From positions 665,674,352-665,738,351 of the forward strand of contig NC_081412.1 of assembly GCF_030272615.1 (NCBI RefSeq): a DNA stretch of 64,000 nt. The letters are read 5' to 3'. This stretch comes from Cryptomeria japonica. Taxonomy: Eukaryota > Streptophyta > Pinopsida > Cupressales > Cupressaceae. This document shows positions 34,994-46,170 of the stretch, piece after piece. Position numbers and translations under genes: made by a program. A model generated the notes under the pieces. That model made no database searches. It worked only from the letters and a program-made list of their open reading frames with translations, and had not been told where the DNA came from. Each line of letters begins with the position of its first letter. Position 1 is the first letter of the stretch.

Positions 34994-37900
34994 TTACAAA
35001 GTAGATTTCCCTTCTATCATACCTAAACCCTTTCTGAAGTGATCAACCTTCACTCTGGAAAGTGGTTTGGTCAGAATATCTGTAGTCTGATCTCCTGTAC
35101 TAACATATTCTAATTTGATCACATTTTTGTCTACCATGTCTCGTACATAATGGTATGGGATCTCAATATGTTTGGATCTATCATGGAACACTGGATTCAC
35201 TGAAAGTTTATGCAACTTTGATTGTCGCAATGGATGATAGTAGGTTTCATCGGATTGCCAAACAATCCCACTAGCAACTTTCTAAGCCACATTGCTTCTC
35301 GGGCAGCCATGGAGGCTGCAATGTATTCAGCCTCGGTGGAACTTTGCGCTACAGAAGACTGCTTTCTGTTGATCTAGGATATCATGGCTGATCCTAAATT
35401 GAAGCAGCACCCAGAGGTGCTTTTCCGATCAGTCACACTTCCAGCCCAATCCGAATCTGAGAATCCATGTAGATTAAGATCAATTTTCTTATACTTGAGA
35501 CCAAGGTTTAAGGTGCCTTGTAAGTATCTCATAATGTGTTTTACTACTACCAGGTGTATCTCTTTTGGCTCACACATAAACTGACTCAAGGCATTTACTG
35601 CATAGCAGATATCTGGTCTTGTGTTTACTAGATACATAAGAGACCCAATCATTTGCTTGTATAGAGTGGGGTCAGTAGAAGGTGATTCTACTGCTGCTTC
35701 TTTAAGTTTATGAAGATTGGTTTCCAATGGAGCAGTCATAGGTCTACAGTTGAGCATTCCAAATCTCTTCAGGATATCTAATGTATACTTGCCTTGGTTT
35801 AGCACAATATTGTCAGGATTCTGCCATACTTCCAACCCTAGGAAATAATGAAGGAATCCCAAGTCCTTCATATCAAATTCTTTGGATAGCTCTTTCTTGC
35901 ATTGATCTATAAGATGATCCTCTCCTATGATTAATAAATCATCAACATATAAAATCATTATTAGCATATCACTTTTATTCTGTTTGTAGTAGAGATTAGG
36001 ATCTGCTTCATTTTTAGAGAAGCCTAGTGTTGATAGATATGTGTCAATTCTTTCATACCAGGCCCTGGGAGCCTGTTTGAGCCCATATAGAGCTTTCTTG
36101 AGTCTGCACACATGAGATTCTGCATGATGGATCTCAAACCCTTCAGGTTGCTCTAGGTATACTTCTTCAGATATCTCTCCATTAAGAAAAGTTGTCTTTA
36201 CATCCATTTGATGTACCTTCCATCCCTTTGCTGCTGCAATGGCTAGTACAGCTCTTACTGAGGTATATCTAGCTATAAGAGCAAATGTTTCTTCATAGTC
36301 TATCCCTTCTTTTTGAGAAAAACCTCTGGCTACAAATCTTGCCTTATATTTTTCAATGCTGCCATCTGCTGCATGTTTGATCTTGAAGAGCCATTTAGAA
36401 GAAACAACAGACTTCTTAGTTGGTCTAGGGACAATTTCCCATACATCATTTTTCATTATGGATTGATACTCTTTAGACATAGCATCCTTCCATACTTGAT
36501 GTTTAAGGGCATCTGTTACATTGTCAGGTTCATTTTTAGATAGATCATTCATAAGAGCAATATAGCTAGTAAATTTATTAGGTCTTTTTCTTTCTCTGAA
36601 GGTTCCAAAAGGAGCAGCAAACCTCTGAGCTTCTTCTACAGTTTTGGTGGCCCATAGTGGTCTTTTCTTGAGATTTCTAGGTGTGTTTTCATTTTCATTT
36701 TCGGTTTCATCTAGATTCTCCCTCTAAGACTTAGGGGCAGGATTTTCATCTAAGTTAGAGGTAGGTACATAGATTTCAAGTTCTATGAAGTTTTGGGCTC
36801 TTTTGAAGGCCAGGTCTTCTTCAAATATTACATCCCTACTTAGTTCAATATTTCTTTGACCAGGTACATAGATTTTGTAGGCCTTGGAGGTTTCACTATA
36901 TCCTACAAGCAATCCTCTTTTTCCAGAAGGTTCTAGTTTTAGTCTCTTTTCTTTAGGTATATGGATATAGACAGGACATCCAAATATCCTAAGGTGACTA
37001 ATATCAGGCTTAATCTTAGTGGATACTTCCTCAGGAGTTTTGTCCTCAAGATGGGAGTGAAGGCACCTGTTCTGTATATACACAACAGTGTTGGAAGCTT
37101 CAGCCCAAAGATTAGTGTTAAGGTTTTGATCTAGTATCATGGCTTTGGCAGCTTCAACTATAGTCCTATTTTTTCTTTCTGCTACCCCATTTTGTTGGGG
37201 GTTATAAGGTATAGTAAGCTCCCTCTTAATCCCATTATCTCTACAAAATTCTTTGAATGAATCTGATGTGTATTCCCCCCCATTGTCGGTTCTTAGGGTT
37301 TTGATTTTGTTTCCTGAGTGGTTTTCAGTTAGTGATTTAAATTCTTTAAACCTAGAGAGGATCTCTTCTAATTCTTTACTTTTCAGAAAGTAGATCCAAG
37401 TCTTCCTAGAGTAGTCATCAACAAATATTACATAATACAAGAATCCCCCTAGAGAGGATACGGACATAGGTCCACATACATCAGAATGAACTAATTCTAG
37501 AATTTTGCTAGTTTTCCTAGTACTATTTTGGAATGCACCTTTGGTATTCTTACCTAGGGCACATCCTTTTCATGCCCCTGAATGATCTTGCTTTAGTTTG
37601 GGTAGACCTATGACAAGGTTTCCCATTGAAGATAAAGCCCTAAAATTCAGATGGCCTAATCTTCTATGCCAAACTTCATTTGCATTAGTGGCTTCATGGA
37701 TTAGAGCTAGATTGGTTTCCGTGCACAATTCATACAAATAGCCCTGTCTCTGTACAATGGTCTTTGCCTTCTTGATGGAGGAGTTCTTTGGCTAGGCCAA
37801 TACTTTTTTGTCCATGAACGTCACTCTGTATCCTTTATCTTCCAGTGCTGATATAGAAACTAGGTTTCTTTTGATGTCGGGGACATATAGTACTCCTTCA

Positions 37901-38071
37901 AGCTGCAAGGTTATGCATGTCTTCAATTTGATGGTGCAGGTTCCTACTCCTCTGACTGGATATGTGGAGTCATCTCTGATGGTTACGTCCTCATCACTCT
38001 CCTCTGTCATGGAATCAGGTGCTTCTCTAAACCCAGTGATGTGCCTGGATGAATCACCCATGAGTTGATTT
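34994..38071 (-). pseudogene. E4 pol: protease, integrase, RT, RNase H
   Basis: Protease lies near 38000-38060 where the gag frame shifts into that of 38061 (GDSSRHITG). A zinc region has a TGA near 37570 in place of a cysteine codon. The integrase frame 37467-36724 keeps the whole DDE set: VHSDVCGP, LRTDNGGEY and QQNGVAERKNR. A TAG follows at 36724. RT runs from 36552 with YVDD at 35938-35949 and QMDVKTTF, and leads into RNase H (DSDWAG) with a TGG-to-stop change at 35374. A one-base loss near 35210 shifts the last segment (HDRSKHIEI...LTKPLSRVK), which ends at 34994. Confidence 0.95.
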
Positions 38072-38936
38072 TGTTAGAAGCTTGACTTGTGAGTGCTGAG
38101 TAGAATATGTATTTCCTAGAGTCATCTTCCCCTTTAGTCTTCCCTACTTTGACAAATGTAGCATGTTTCTTGGTTCTTTCTGGGCATTTTGCAACGAAGT
38201 GTCTGAATTGATCACATCTGTAACATTGAATGTGAGATAAGTCCTTCTTTGAAGTGTTCTTGCCTTGACGACCTTTTCTCTTTCTAAACTGCCTTTTCTT
38301 GTTTTGCTTGATGGAGTTGGTGTTTAGAACCTGCAGGTCTTCATCTATATTCTTGTGTTTCATTCCTATTTTGTTCAATCTTGATTCCTCTTGGAGACAG
38401 TCATCCCTTAATCTTTCAATTTTGGGATATTTAGACTTTGCACTGATGCCTTGGATGAATGTGCTCCATCCACTAGGCAACCCATCTAAAGCAATGAGTG
38501 TTAGCTCTTTGCTTTGGATCTCGTAGTCCAGAGTTGCAAGTTCATCTTTTAGAACTAATATCTGCATAAAGTAGGTGTTGATTGTCTCCCCTTTGTTCAT
38601 GGTGATATGATTTATTTCTCGTTTTAGTGCTAGAGTTCGACTTGCATTTGATATCTCAAATGTGCTTTCAAGAGCTTTGAACATTTTATAGGTTGTCTGA
38701 TGTTTTCTTATGATGGGCATTATGTTGTTTCTCACCCCATCAACTATTATTTTTATTGCCTTTTCATTTCCCTCAATCCATGTTGTTTTGTCTAGTTCAT
38801 TTTCGGGTTGATCATTTTTAGTTTGAACAAACGAATCCAATTTGTTCTCCTTTAAGATCATTTGAATTTTGAATTTCTAGGCTGAAAAATCATCGCCACC
38901 TCCGAGTCTGTCTTTGAATCTGATAGCACTGGCCAT
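38072..38936 (-). pseudogene. E4 gag (one nonsense codon)
   Basis: The ATG at 38934-38936 gives MASAIRFKDRLGGGDDFSA, then a TAG at 38877-38879 where relatives have Trp (the SxWK gag box). The open frame then runs from 38861 with a TYKMFKALESTFEI core, an ITMNKGETINTYF segment and a CCHC knuckle CYRCDQFRHFVAKC near 38210. Length and layout match the E6 gag. The stop is the only obvious lesion before the frameshift into protease. Confidence 0.92.
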
Positions 38937-39018
38937 TTGAAGAAATGTGATGTAGTATATAACCTTGTTCTTTAAATTTGTTTCACGAAATTAAATAGCC
39001 TCAAGTTCGATCAACGTG

Positions 39019-39030
39019 GCTCTGATACCA
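39019..39030 (-). other. E4 primer-binding site (tRNA-iMet)
   Basis: GCTCTGATACCA on the plus strand, directly touching the LTR at 39031 with no spacer. Confidence 0.92.
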
Positions 39031-39836
39031 TGTAAATGTATTGTAATTTCCAATTTAATGGACAAGTTATATGTAGGATGGTGTATTTCAATTTGATATT
39101 ATGTCAATGACACTAATATTGTTATCTTTCCTTTTTACTGTAGGTAAGGAGAATGAACATGTATCGATTTCAATGTCATCTCCTTTGATTGGAATGATGT
39201 ATAAGTAGTAGGGTGGCCACGATCAAGTGGCACCTTGATCGGACATGTCTTTTAGACATGTCCGACCAAGATGTCACTTGGTCGTGACCCCTACTAACAA
39301 CACCCAATTCATAACTAATCGGTGCTTCAATCATACCCGATAATGCATCGGTATCTTTAATGATAACAGCGTTTATAACATGCCTGATAATGAATCGATA
39401 TCATCACTGATGATAATAGTGCTTAATCATATCGATCGATATGTTAATGATAATAGTGCTTAAAAATATCCGATCAATATCATATGTCTTTTGTTAACTG
39501 TTGCAGATATATAAAACATACCCGATTATGAATCGGTATCAAAGCATATGGATTAACATAAACAATATTTGTTAGCATTATATGCTATCGGGTTAATACC
39601 CCGATAGCATATCAATGCCGATATGAATCGACATTAATATGCTATCAGGTTAATAGCCCAGATAGCTTTATGGATTGATGCTTAACATAGTTAAGCATGT
39701 CGTCAATTTAATCCAATATCAATATCATAATTGTGACCAATGTTATAGTCTGATAAGCATGAAATGAGTAAACAGAATATAGGAGATTACTGAGTTAGGA
39801 GAGTCTTATCTTGCAGAGGCTACTAATGCATTAACA
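39031..39836 (-). repeat. E4 5' LTR (right copy)
   Basis: 806 bp, same length as the left copy, with about two dozen substitutions. Followed by AGGAC. Confidence 0.95.
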
Positions 39837-40159
39837 AGGACTAAGGGGTGCCAAATACCAAGATTAAAAACTTGGCTCAGGAGATGCACAAGAAAATCCA
39901 TTTACAATGACAATGACAAAACCTAAATTGCTTAAGCACATCCATAAGGAAGAACCAACTAACTTTATCATATTCTTTTTGCATATCTATCTTCAAGAAT
40001 ATTGTTGATGTTCTTTCTTGATTGATGGAATGTACTAATTCATGAGGCATAGTTGCACCTTCTGAATTTTCTCTTCTTGGGACAAAACCTCATGTTCTTT
40101 TGAGATTATTTGAGGAATAAATGAAACCAGTCTTCAAGAAATAGCCTTAGTGAAAATCT
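39837..40159 (-). pseudogene. LINE ORF2 fragment: RT fingers/palm
   Basis: Minus-strand reading gives FTKAISWRLVSFIPQIIS (relatives: ITKVIANRLKPLLPKIIS), then a diverged QE...F region, a damaged DI.KAYD motif and FVIVIVNGFSCASP close to the left edge. Frame changes and stops are present. It connects exactly to NTIYKI in the next LINE fragment after E5 is removed. Confidence 0.87.
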
Positions 40160-41259
40160 TGTTGAATGTTCCAAACAACTGAGAGGGGGGTGAATCAAAT
40201 AATAAATTAAAAATTATATTACTTTTCCACAAAAATAGATCTGGCAATTTAAACTTCTAATTATTTAACCATGAACAGTTAATAACATGAAAGATCACAC
40301 TCATGGAACACCAGATATCACGTGGAAAACACAAGGGAAATCCCACAAAGAATGTTAGTTCTCAGAATAAAAACACCTGTTAGGGTGACATCGGTTAAAG
40401 TGATTTTTACAAGATGGCTCACTACTAGAATTGCTCACTACAACTAGGCTCACTGCCCAGCTAAAACCGCCCAAAAAAAGAGGGGCTCACTACCTAGAGG
40501 AAGAAAGAAAGAATCCACCACAAAGGAACAACTACCACTTTGCTACAATATTGAAAGAAAACTTAGGCTCACTGCCACAAATACCAAACAATATCATAAC
40601 ACAACCACATTGATCAACCACTTTGCATTACCACAGATAGAACTTCCAATCAACTTCCTTCTACAAATCCTTCTATATATATTTCATTATAATCATTATT
40701 TATATATACTAACCTCCAAAATAAATTAATTCCAATTCATCCAAGGAGACAACAAAACATAATTCAAAAATAGGTCTGCACTAAGCATTGCCGTGGTGAA
40801 AGGAATAAAAATGGACAACACCACAAAACAACAACATTTTAGCCAAATGTCGCAATCATTGGACCAAGAAGATAGAGCATCTAGGGTTAACTGGACCAAG
40901 TAAGAACAATTTTAGAGCACAACAACACATGATAAATCAGAATAGCAAAGATATATGCATTAGAAGCATAAATCTAGAAATGCAACAAGAGAACTGAAGA
41001 TGTGGAGCAATGTGGAGCTTTACAAACTTTGTCAAACAAACATCATCAACACAACATAAAATTCCATAGAACATCTTTTGGACCACCAAAACAAGAGAAA
41101 AGAAACTCAAGACAATATCCAACAATGTGCCAACATATCATGAATATATATGCAATAAGTGAAAACATCCAGAGCAAAAACCAAGCACAAAAACAAAATC
41201 AGTACATTGACATCAATGACAACCATATTGAAACATCAATCATCTTCGTATTTGCAAAA
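40160..41259 (-). repeat. E5 3' LTR (left copy, complete)
   Basis: 1100 bp beginning TGTTGAATG. A C-rich-loop motif, CTGAGAGGGGGGTGAATCA, is present near 40178 but its stem is weak here. The end is placed by comparison with 46161-46170 and is accurate to a base or two. Confidence 0.88.
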
Positions 41260-41551
41260 ATATCCCCCTTTGTCATTGATGACAATAGTCATCAACGACA
41301 AACAGTTTCTCAAACAACGTGTTCAAAAACACTTCTCCCCCTTAGAAAGAAAAACATTTCCAAACTTCCCCGAACTTCTCAAACCTCTCCAGCATAAACA
41401 TCTCAAACTTCTCCCCCTTTCACATCAAGGACAAAGGAAGATAGCAACACAGCTCAGAAACCACTTTGCTCCCCCTAAAAGGAAGCCCCAAACATTAGCC
41501 CAGATAGAAATATGCATGAATTATCTTGCACTAATGTACTACCAAATGCAC
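41260..41551 (-). other. E5 untranslated region with several PPT-like tracts
   Basis: On the minus strand, AAAGGGGGATAT abuts the LTR with a TCATCAATGAC module (41260-41287). Further tracts occur at 41331-41347, 41407-41432 and about 41469-41480, the third with a similar CATCAAGGAC module reversed. Confidence 0.75.
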
Positions 41552-44500
41552 TTAGTTCAAAGTAGGAAGGGGAATAACCCCTAACAAATACTGGAGATAC
41601 TCAAAAGTATTTTTGTACAATGCCTTTGTAAATATATCTACAACTTGCTCTTTGGTAAGTACATATTCAAGTTTCTCTTCATTATCCACTACTTTTTCTC
41701 TCAAGAAATGATACCGAATAGAAATATGCTTTATTCTGGAATGCAAAATAGAGTTCTTAGAGATATTGATTGCACTTGTATTATAACACATAATTAAGAT
41801 AGGTTCGTCAAACAATACACCAATCTCCTTCAATGTTTGTTTCATCCAAACTACCTAAGTGCAACATGAATTGGTTGCAATGTATTCAGTTTCGACAATT
41901 TATAAAGATACATAATCTTGCTTCTTACTTAGCCATGCCACTAACTAGGAGACAAGGAAAAATGCTCCACCACTTGTTCTTTTCATATCATCAACACTTC
42001 CTGTCGAATCTGCATCAATCTAAGTTTTTAGAGTAAAGTTTGATCCTTTGGGATACCACAATCCAAAATTGTTTGTTCCTTTCAAGTATCTAAATATCTA
42101 TATTACTGCAACATGTGACTCTTTCAGTTCCTACTGAAATCTGGCTACAAGACAAACAACATACATGATATTTGGTCTTGCAGCAGTCAAATATAATAAT
42201 CCTCCAATCATCAATCTGTACTTGTTTGCATCAGTCTTGGGAGGTTTATAATCATTAGTTAACTTGCATTTGGTAGTCATGGGAGTACATACCGGTTTGG
42301 ATTTCTCCAATCCAAACTTTAACAATACTTTTACATATTTTGACTGAGAAATGAAAATGCCTTTACTGTTATGATTTACTTACAATCCAAGAAATAAATT
42401 CAACTCACCAATCATAGACATTTCAAACTCCTGCATTTCACTAGCAAATTCCTTGCACATATCATCATTTCCACCAAAGATAATGTCATCCACATATACA
42501 ACAACAGTTAAGATCTTACTTGATTCAACTCTGAAGTAGTGATTGTTATCAGCAAACCCTTTTGAAAACATTGATTCAGTAGATACTTATCTAATCTTCC
42601 ATACCAACCTCTAGGTGCTTGTTTCCATCCATACAACACCTTCCTCAATCTACAAACAACATCCAGATCATCTGATAACTTGACTCCTTCCAGTTGTTCA
42701 ATGTAGAATTCTTTCAATTCTCTATTCAGAAATATTGATTTCGCATCCATTTGATTAACTTTGAAACCCTTATATGCTACAAAAGCCAAAAAACATCCTA
42801 ATAGCCTCTATTCTAGAAACATGAGCATAAGTTTATTCAAAATCAATTCCTTCAACATGTGTGTAACCTATGCATACCAACCTTTCTTTTTTTCTCACAA
42901 TATGACCATCTTCATCCAGCTTATTTTGGAATACCCACTTTGTTCCAATAACATTCTTATCTGTTGGTCTACGTACTAATTCCCAAGTATAGTTTTTCTC
43001 AATTTGATCTAGCTCTTCCTTCATCGCTTTCATCCAATTCTAATCTTTGTAGGCTTCTTCAATTGTCGTAGGTTCGAACTCAATAAGTAAATACAAAATA
43101 AATTGCTCTTCAGCAACTTTGCTTCTTGTAATGACTCCTATGATTTGATTCTCAAAATGATTTTTCTACATATATCTTGGGGTTTTTGATATAGTTTCCA
43201 GAGCAACCTAATTTTCTTTCTAGTTCTCTTCATCTTTGTTCTTCTCTTCTCCTTTATCAAATCCATACTCTACTTGAAGAACAGTTTCTTTCAAAATGTT
43301 CTCATCAACCTTCATATTTGTACTTTCAACAATTTTATTCAACCTCTTGTTATAACATTTGTAATCTTTTCTCTTTGTAGAATAATCAAGAAGTATACCT
43401 TCATCTGCTCTGCTATCAAACTTTCCTAGATTTCCTTCATCTCTTTGGATATAACATGTACTTCCAAAAACTTTGAAATACTTAACAGATGGGATTCTTC
43501 CATACCATAGTTCATATAATGTCTTCCCAAACTTCTTTTTGAATAAAACTTTTTTAAGGGTATATACAGCAGTGTGTATACCTTCTCTCTAGTAAACTTC
43601 TGGTACGTTTGCCTCCTTGATCATAGTTCTTGTCGCCTCTTGAATAGTCATATTCATTCTTTCAACTATATCATTCTACTGAGATATCCTAGGAGCTGAT
43701 AACTGTCTTCTAATTCTCCATTTCTAACAAAAAGTATCAAATTCATCAGAAATAAATTATCCTCCTCTATTAGATCTCAGACACTTAATTCTTCTATCAA
43801 CTTCATTGTCAACTCTAGCTTTAAATACCTTGAACTTCTCTAATGCTTTTGACTTTTCTCTTAGAAATGCAACCCAAATCATTCTAGAATGATCATCAAT
43901 TAAGAGCATGAAATACATCTCACCTTGTAAACTTCTTGTTCTAATCAGACCACATAGGTCTATGTAAATCAAATCCAGCAATTCAATAGATGATTTTTTC
44001 TTTCCTCTGAATGTTCCTTTTGTCTGTTTTTCCACTTGACATTATTTGCAAATATTGTTATCTAATTTAGTCAGTCTTGGTAAATCTCTCACAGCTTTTA
44101 TCATACTAATCTTCACCAAATTGTCAAAATTGATATGACACATCCTCTGATGTCATAGCCAACTATCATTGATTTGTGATAATAAACAATGTCCTGTAAC
44201 AGCTTCCAATTGATACATGTTTCCACTACTATTTTTCCCCGTAGGAATAATAGTTACGGATCTCTTCTGGATCAAATAGCCACCATCGTAAAAGACAACA
44301 TTGTAACCATATTCGCACATATGTCCAACAATCAAGAGATTATGATGCAATTGTTTGACATAGTAAACATTGTCAGTGTTATTCTTTTCATCAAAGGTAA
44401 TAGAACCAATTCCAACAATTTGAGCAGTCTAATCATCTCCGAATCTAATGGAACCACCATCATATTTTTCAAGTTTTACAAACTTACTTTTTTCACCAAT

Positions 44501-44640
44501 CATATGATTTGAACATCCGCTATCAATCAACCATTCATTTCTATCTCTCCTAGCATGCAATGTTGAAGCAAAAATCTCAACAATATTAGAGTTGTTAGAT
44601 TTAGGTCCATCTTTCTCTACCATGAACAAGCAATCACCAT
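41552..44640 (-). pseudogene. E5 pol: protease, integrase, RT, RNase H
   Basis: Protease is near 44530 with DSGCSNHM. The integrase core in the frame ending 43757 shows DDHSRMIWV and then a changed RSNRGG box where the second catalytic Asp is Asn. The RT has MDAKSIF, an intact YVDD near 42490 and SMIGELNLFLGL. RNase H frame 41845-41552 shows CYNTSAINISKN in place of the usual CDNTSA and ends VIPLPTLN. At least six frame changes and many stops separate these pieces. The polypeptide cannot be made. Confidence 0.9.
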
Positions 44641-45977
44641 CTTCATAATCTGACTCATCATCTGAAATACCCGCATCAACTTTAACATAGTAGGCTTTCT
44701 TATTGAATTTCCCTTTGTTATCCTTAAACTTTTGTTTCGATCCTCTTTCTCAACATCTAGATGCATAATGATCAATATTTCCACATTTAAAGCATTTAAG
44801 GGGTAACATACTTTTATACTTGTCAATTCTTGTTGATGCAAGAGTATCCCCGGTTCTTGGCAATCTTGCATCAACCAAACATATTTTCTTTCTATTTTGC
44901 TTTATGTTTTGCAATTTCAGCATTTCATTATGCATTTTCTGACATTGCCTCACTGAATCTCGAGGAGTTGGATTTTTTCTTGAAGACTTGAGCATCTACC
45001 TTATTCCCAAACCGCAGAGCATTTGGATCATTTTTTGACAAGTTATCGCTATCAGTTTTCAAGACAGTTTTCTAGTACCAGTTGCCTGGACCTATTTGCA
45101 TTTGTAATCCACCAGAATCTATTGGATCCCTTTCGTAGCTTGCGGAGCCCTGAGCATTGATTCTGATGTTCCTTGGCATGTGGCTGACCTTCCCATTCAT
45201 CCGCACTTCATCCTTTGAATTTTTCAGAGGAATTTCTTTGGTGGATGTCGACCTTGTTGTTCTTACACGTTAGGTCTTGTTCTTCGAAATTTGATCCTTT
45301 TGGGGCCCACCGGATCCCCTTGGATCATATAAATCATTGTAATTGAGCATTGGAATAGAGGTCGGATAAGATATAGAATATAGAAGATAGATCCTAAGAT
45401 TTGAGGTCCTAGTTGCAACAGGTTCTATAATTAAGCATGTTTTAGCAGGCCTGTGAGCCGGTTTTTGTAACTCGATTGTTATCAATTGATTGTAATCAAT
45501 TTTCATGATATAATTAATTCAATTTTGTATTTCCTCCATCATATCCTTGTGTTTTTTTGTGTTTACTCTTTTTTATTGGTCCGGATTGATCTCTTTGAGG
45601 TCCCTCCTAACCAATGACTGCACCACCTCTCTTCAGTTTTCTCACAAAATTTGCTTCCATCTCATCTAGGATCTCATCATTTGAATCTTCATCTGCTCCT
45701 TTTGATTCCTTTAAGGTCATTTTTTTTATTTTTCTTTGTCTTTGCCAATTTTCTTCATCTCAAATGCAATCAAGGTGTCAAACAACTATTCTCTAGTGAA
45801 TTTTGTTGGATCATAGGTCTCCTCAATAGCTGATATCTTGTCACAGTAACTCTCTGGTAAAGTTCCCATGATCTTTTGTATCACATCATTCTCATCCAGG
45901 ACACCTCCAAGATCTTTGATCTCATTTATAGAACTGTCAACCTTCTGAAAAGAGCTTGCAAATCCTTCACCTTCTTT
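44641..45977 (-). pseudogene. E5 gag remnant, split by a solo LTR and lacking its N-terminus
   Basis: The upstream half, read from about 45977 down to 45626, has the UBN2-type core (VNEIKDLGG-like and ISAIEETYDPTKFT) and ends in the basic VRKLKRG. The downstream half resumes at 44833 with DKYKSMLPLKCF and the knuckle CFKCGNIDHYASRC near 44760-44800 (second half of the motif changed, G to D before H). In related gags these two sequences are adjacent, so 44834-45625 is an insertion. The first ~100 residues of gag were lost in the 5' deletion. Confidence 0.85.
44834..45625 (-). mobile_element. Older solo LTR inside E5 gag, relative of 13233-14030
   Basis: About 792 bp that align as reverse complement with 13233-14030 along the whole length, including the TGATRCA start, the GGATCC..TTGG region, AGGCCTGTG and the GAGGTCCCTCCT near the end. 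Identity is roughly two thirds by eye. Flanks AGAGG/ACAAG (element strand) are not an obvious target duplication. Short minus-strand frames inside are chance. Confidence 0.78.
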
Positions 45978-46170
45978 CGAAGAACACCTTCCAAAACACC
46001 AAAACAAGAGAAAAGAATCAAGACAATATCCAACAATGTGCCAATATATCATGAATATATCTACAATAAGTTAGAACATCTGAAGTAAAAACCAAGCACG
46101 GAAATAGAATTAGTATGTTGACATCAATGACAACCATACTGGAACATCAATCATCTTCACATTTGCAACA
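45978..46170 (-). repeat. E5 5' LTR, truncated to its outer ~190 bp
   Basis: Matches about 41075-41259 of the left LTR (shared CACCAAAACAAGAGAAAAG and a CAATATCCAACAATGTGCC). The gag frame begins immediately next to it, so about 900 bp of LTR plus the primer site have gone. Confidence 0.85.

Larger units (their letters stand above)
33650..39836 (-). mobile_element. E4: Ty1/copia LTR retrotransposon inserted in the LINE RT
   Basis: LTRs of 806 bp each at 33650-34455 and 39031-39836, with target duplication AGGAC at 33645-33649 and 39837-39841. It is full length at 6.2 kb. LTR divergence is about 3% by eye. The primer site directly abuts the LTR, there is no C-rich U5 hairpin, and RNase H reads HCDNQSCIKLS, so it belongs to a different copia lineage from E1, E2, E3 and E5. 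E6 is a close relative. Best-preserved coding region after E1 and E7. Confidence 0.96.
40160..46170 (-). mobile_element. E5: Ty1/copia LTR retrotransposon with truncated 5' end, inserted in the LINE RT
   Basis: The left LTR is complete (40160-41259). At the right end only the last ~190 bp of the LTR remain. Target duplication AATCT at 40155-40159 and 46171-46175 is intact, so the outer ends are original and an internal deletion removed most of the 5' LTR, the primer site and the gag start. A solo LTR sits in gag. RT/RNase H text is closest to E3 and E2. Highly decayed. Confidence 0.92.

Noticed and set aside
44834-45625. A novel coding exon in the E5 gag
   Set aside because: It aligns end to end with the solo LTR at 13233-14030 and splits gag text that is adjacent in relatives.
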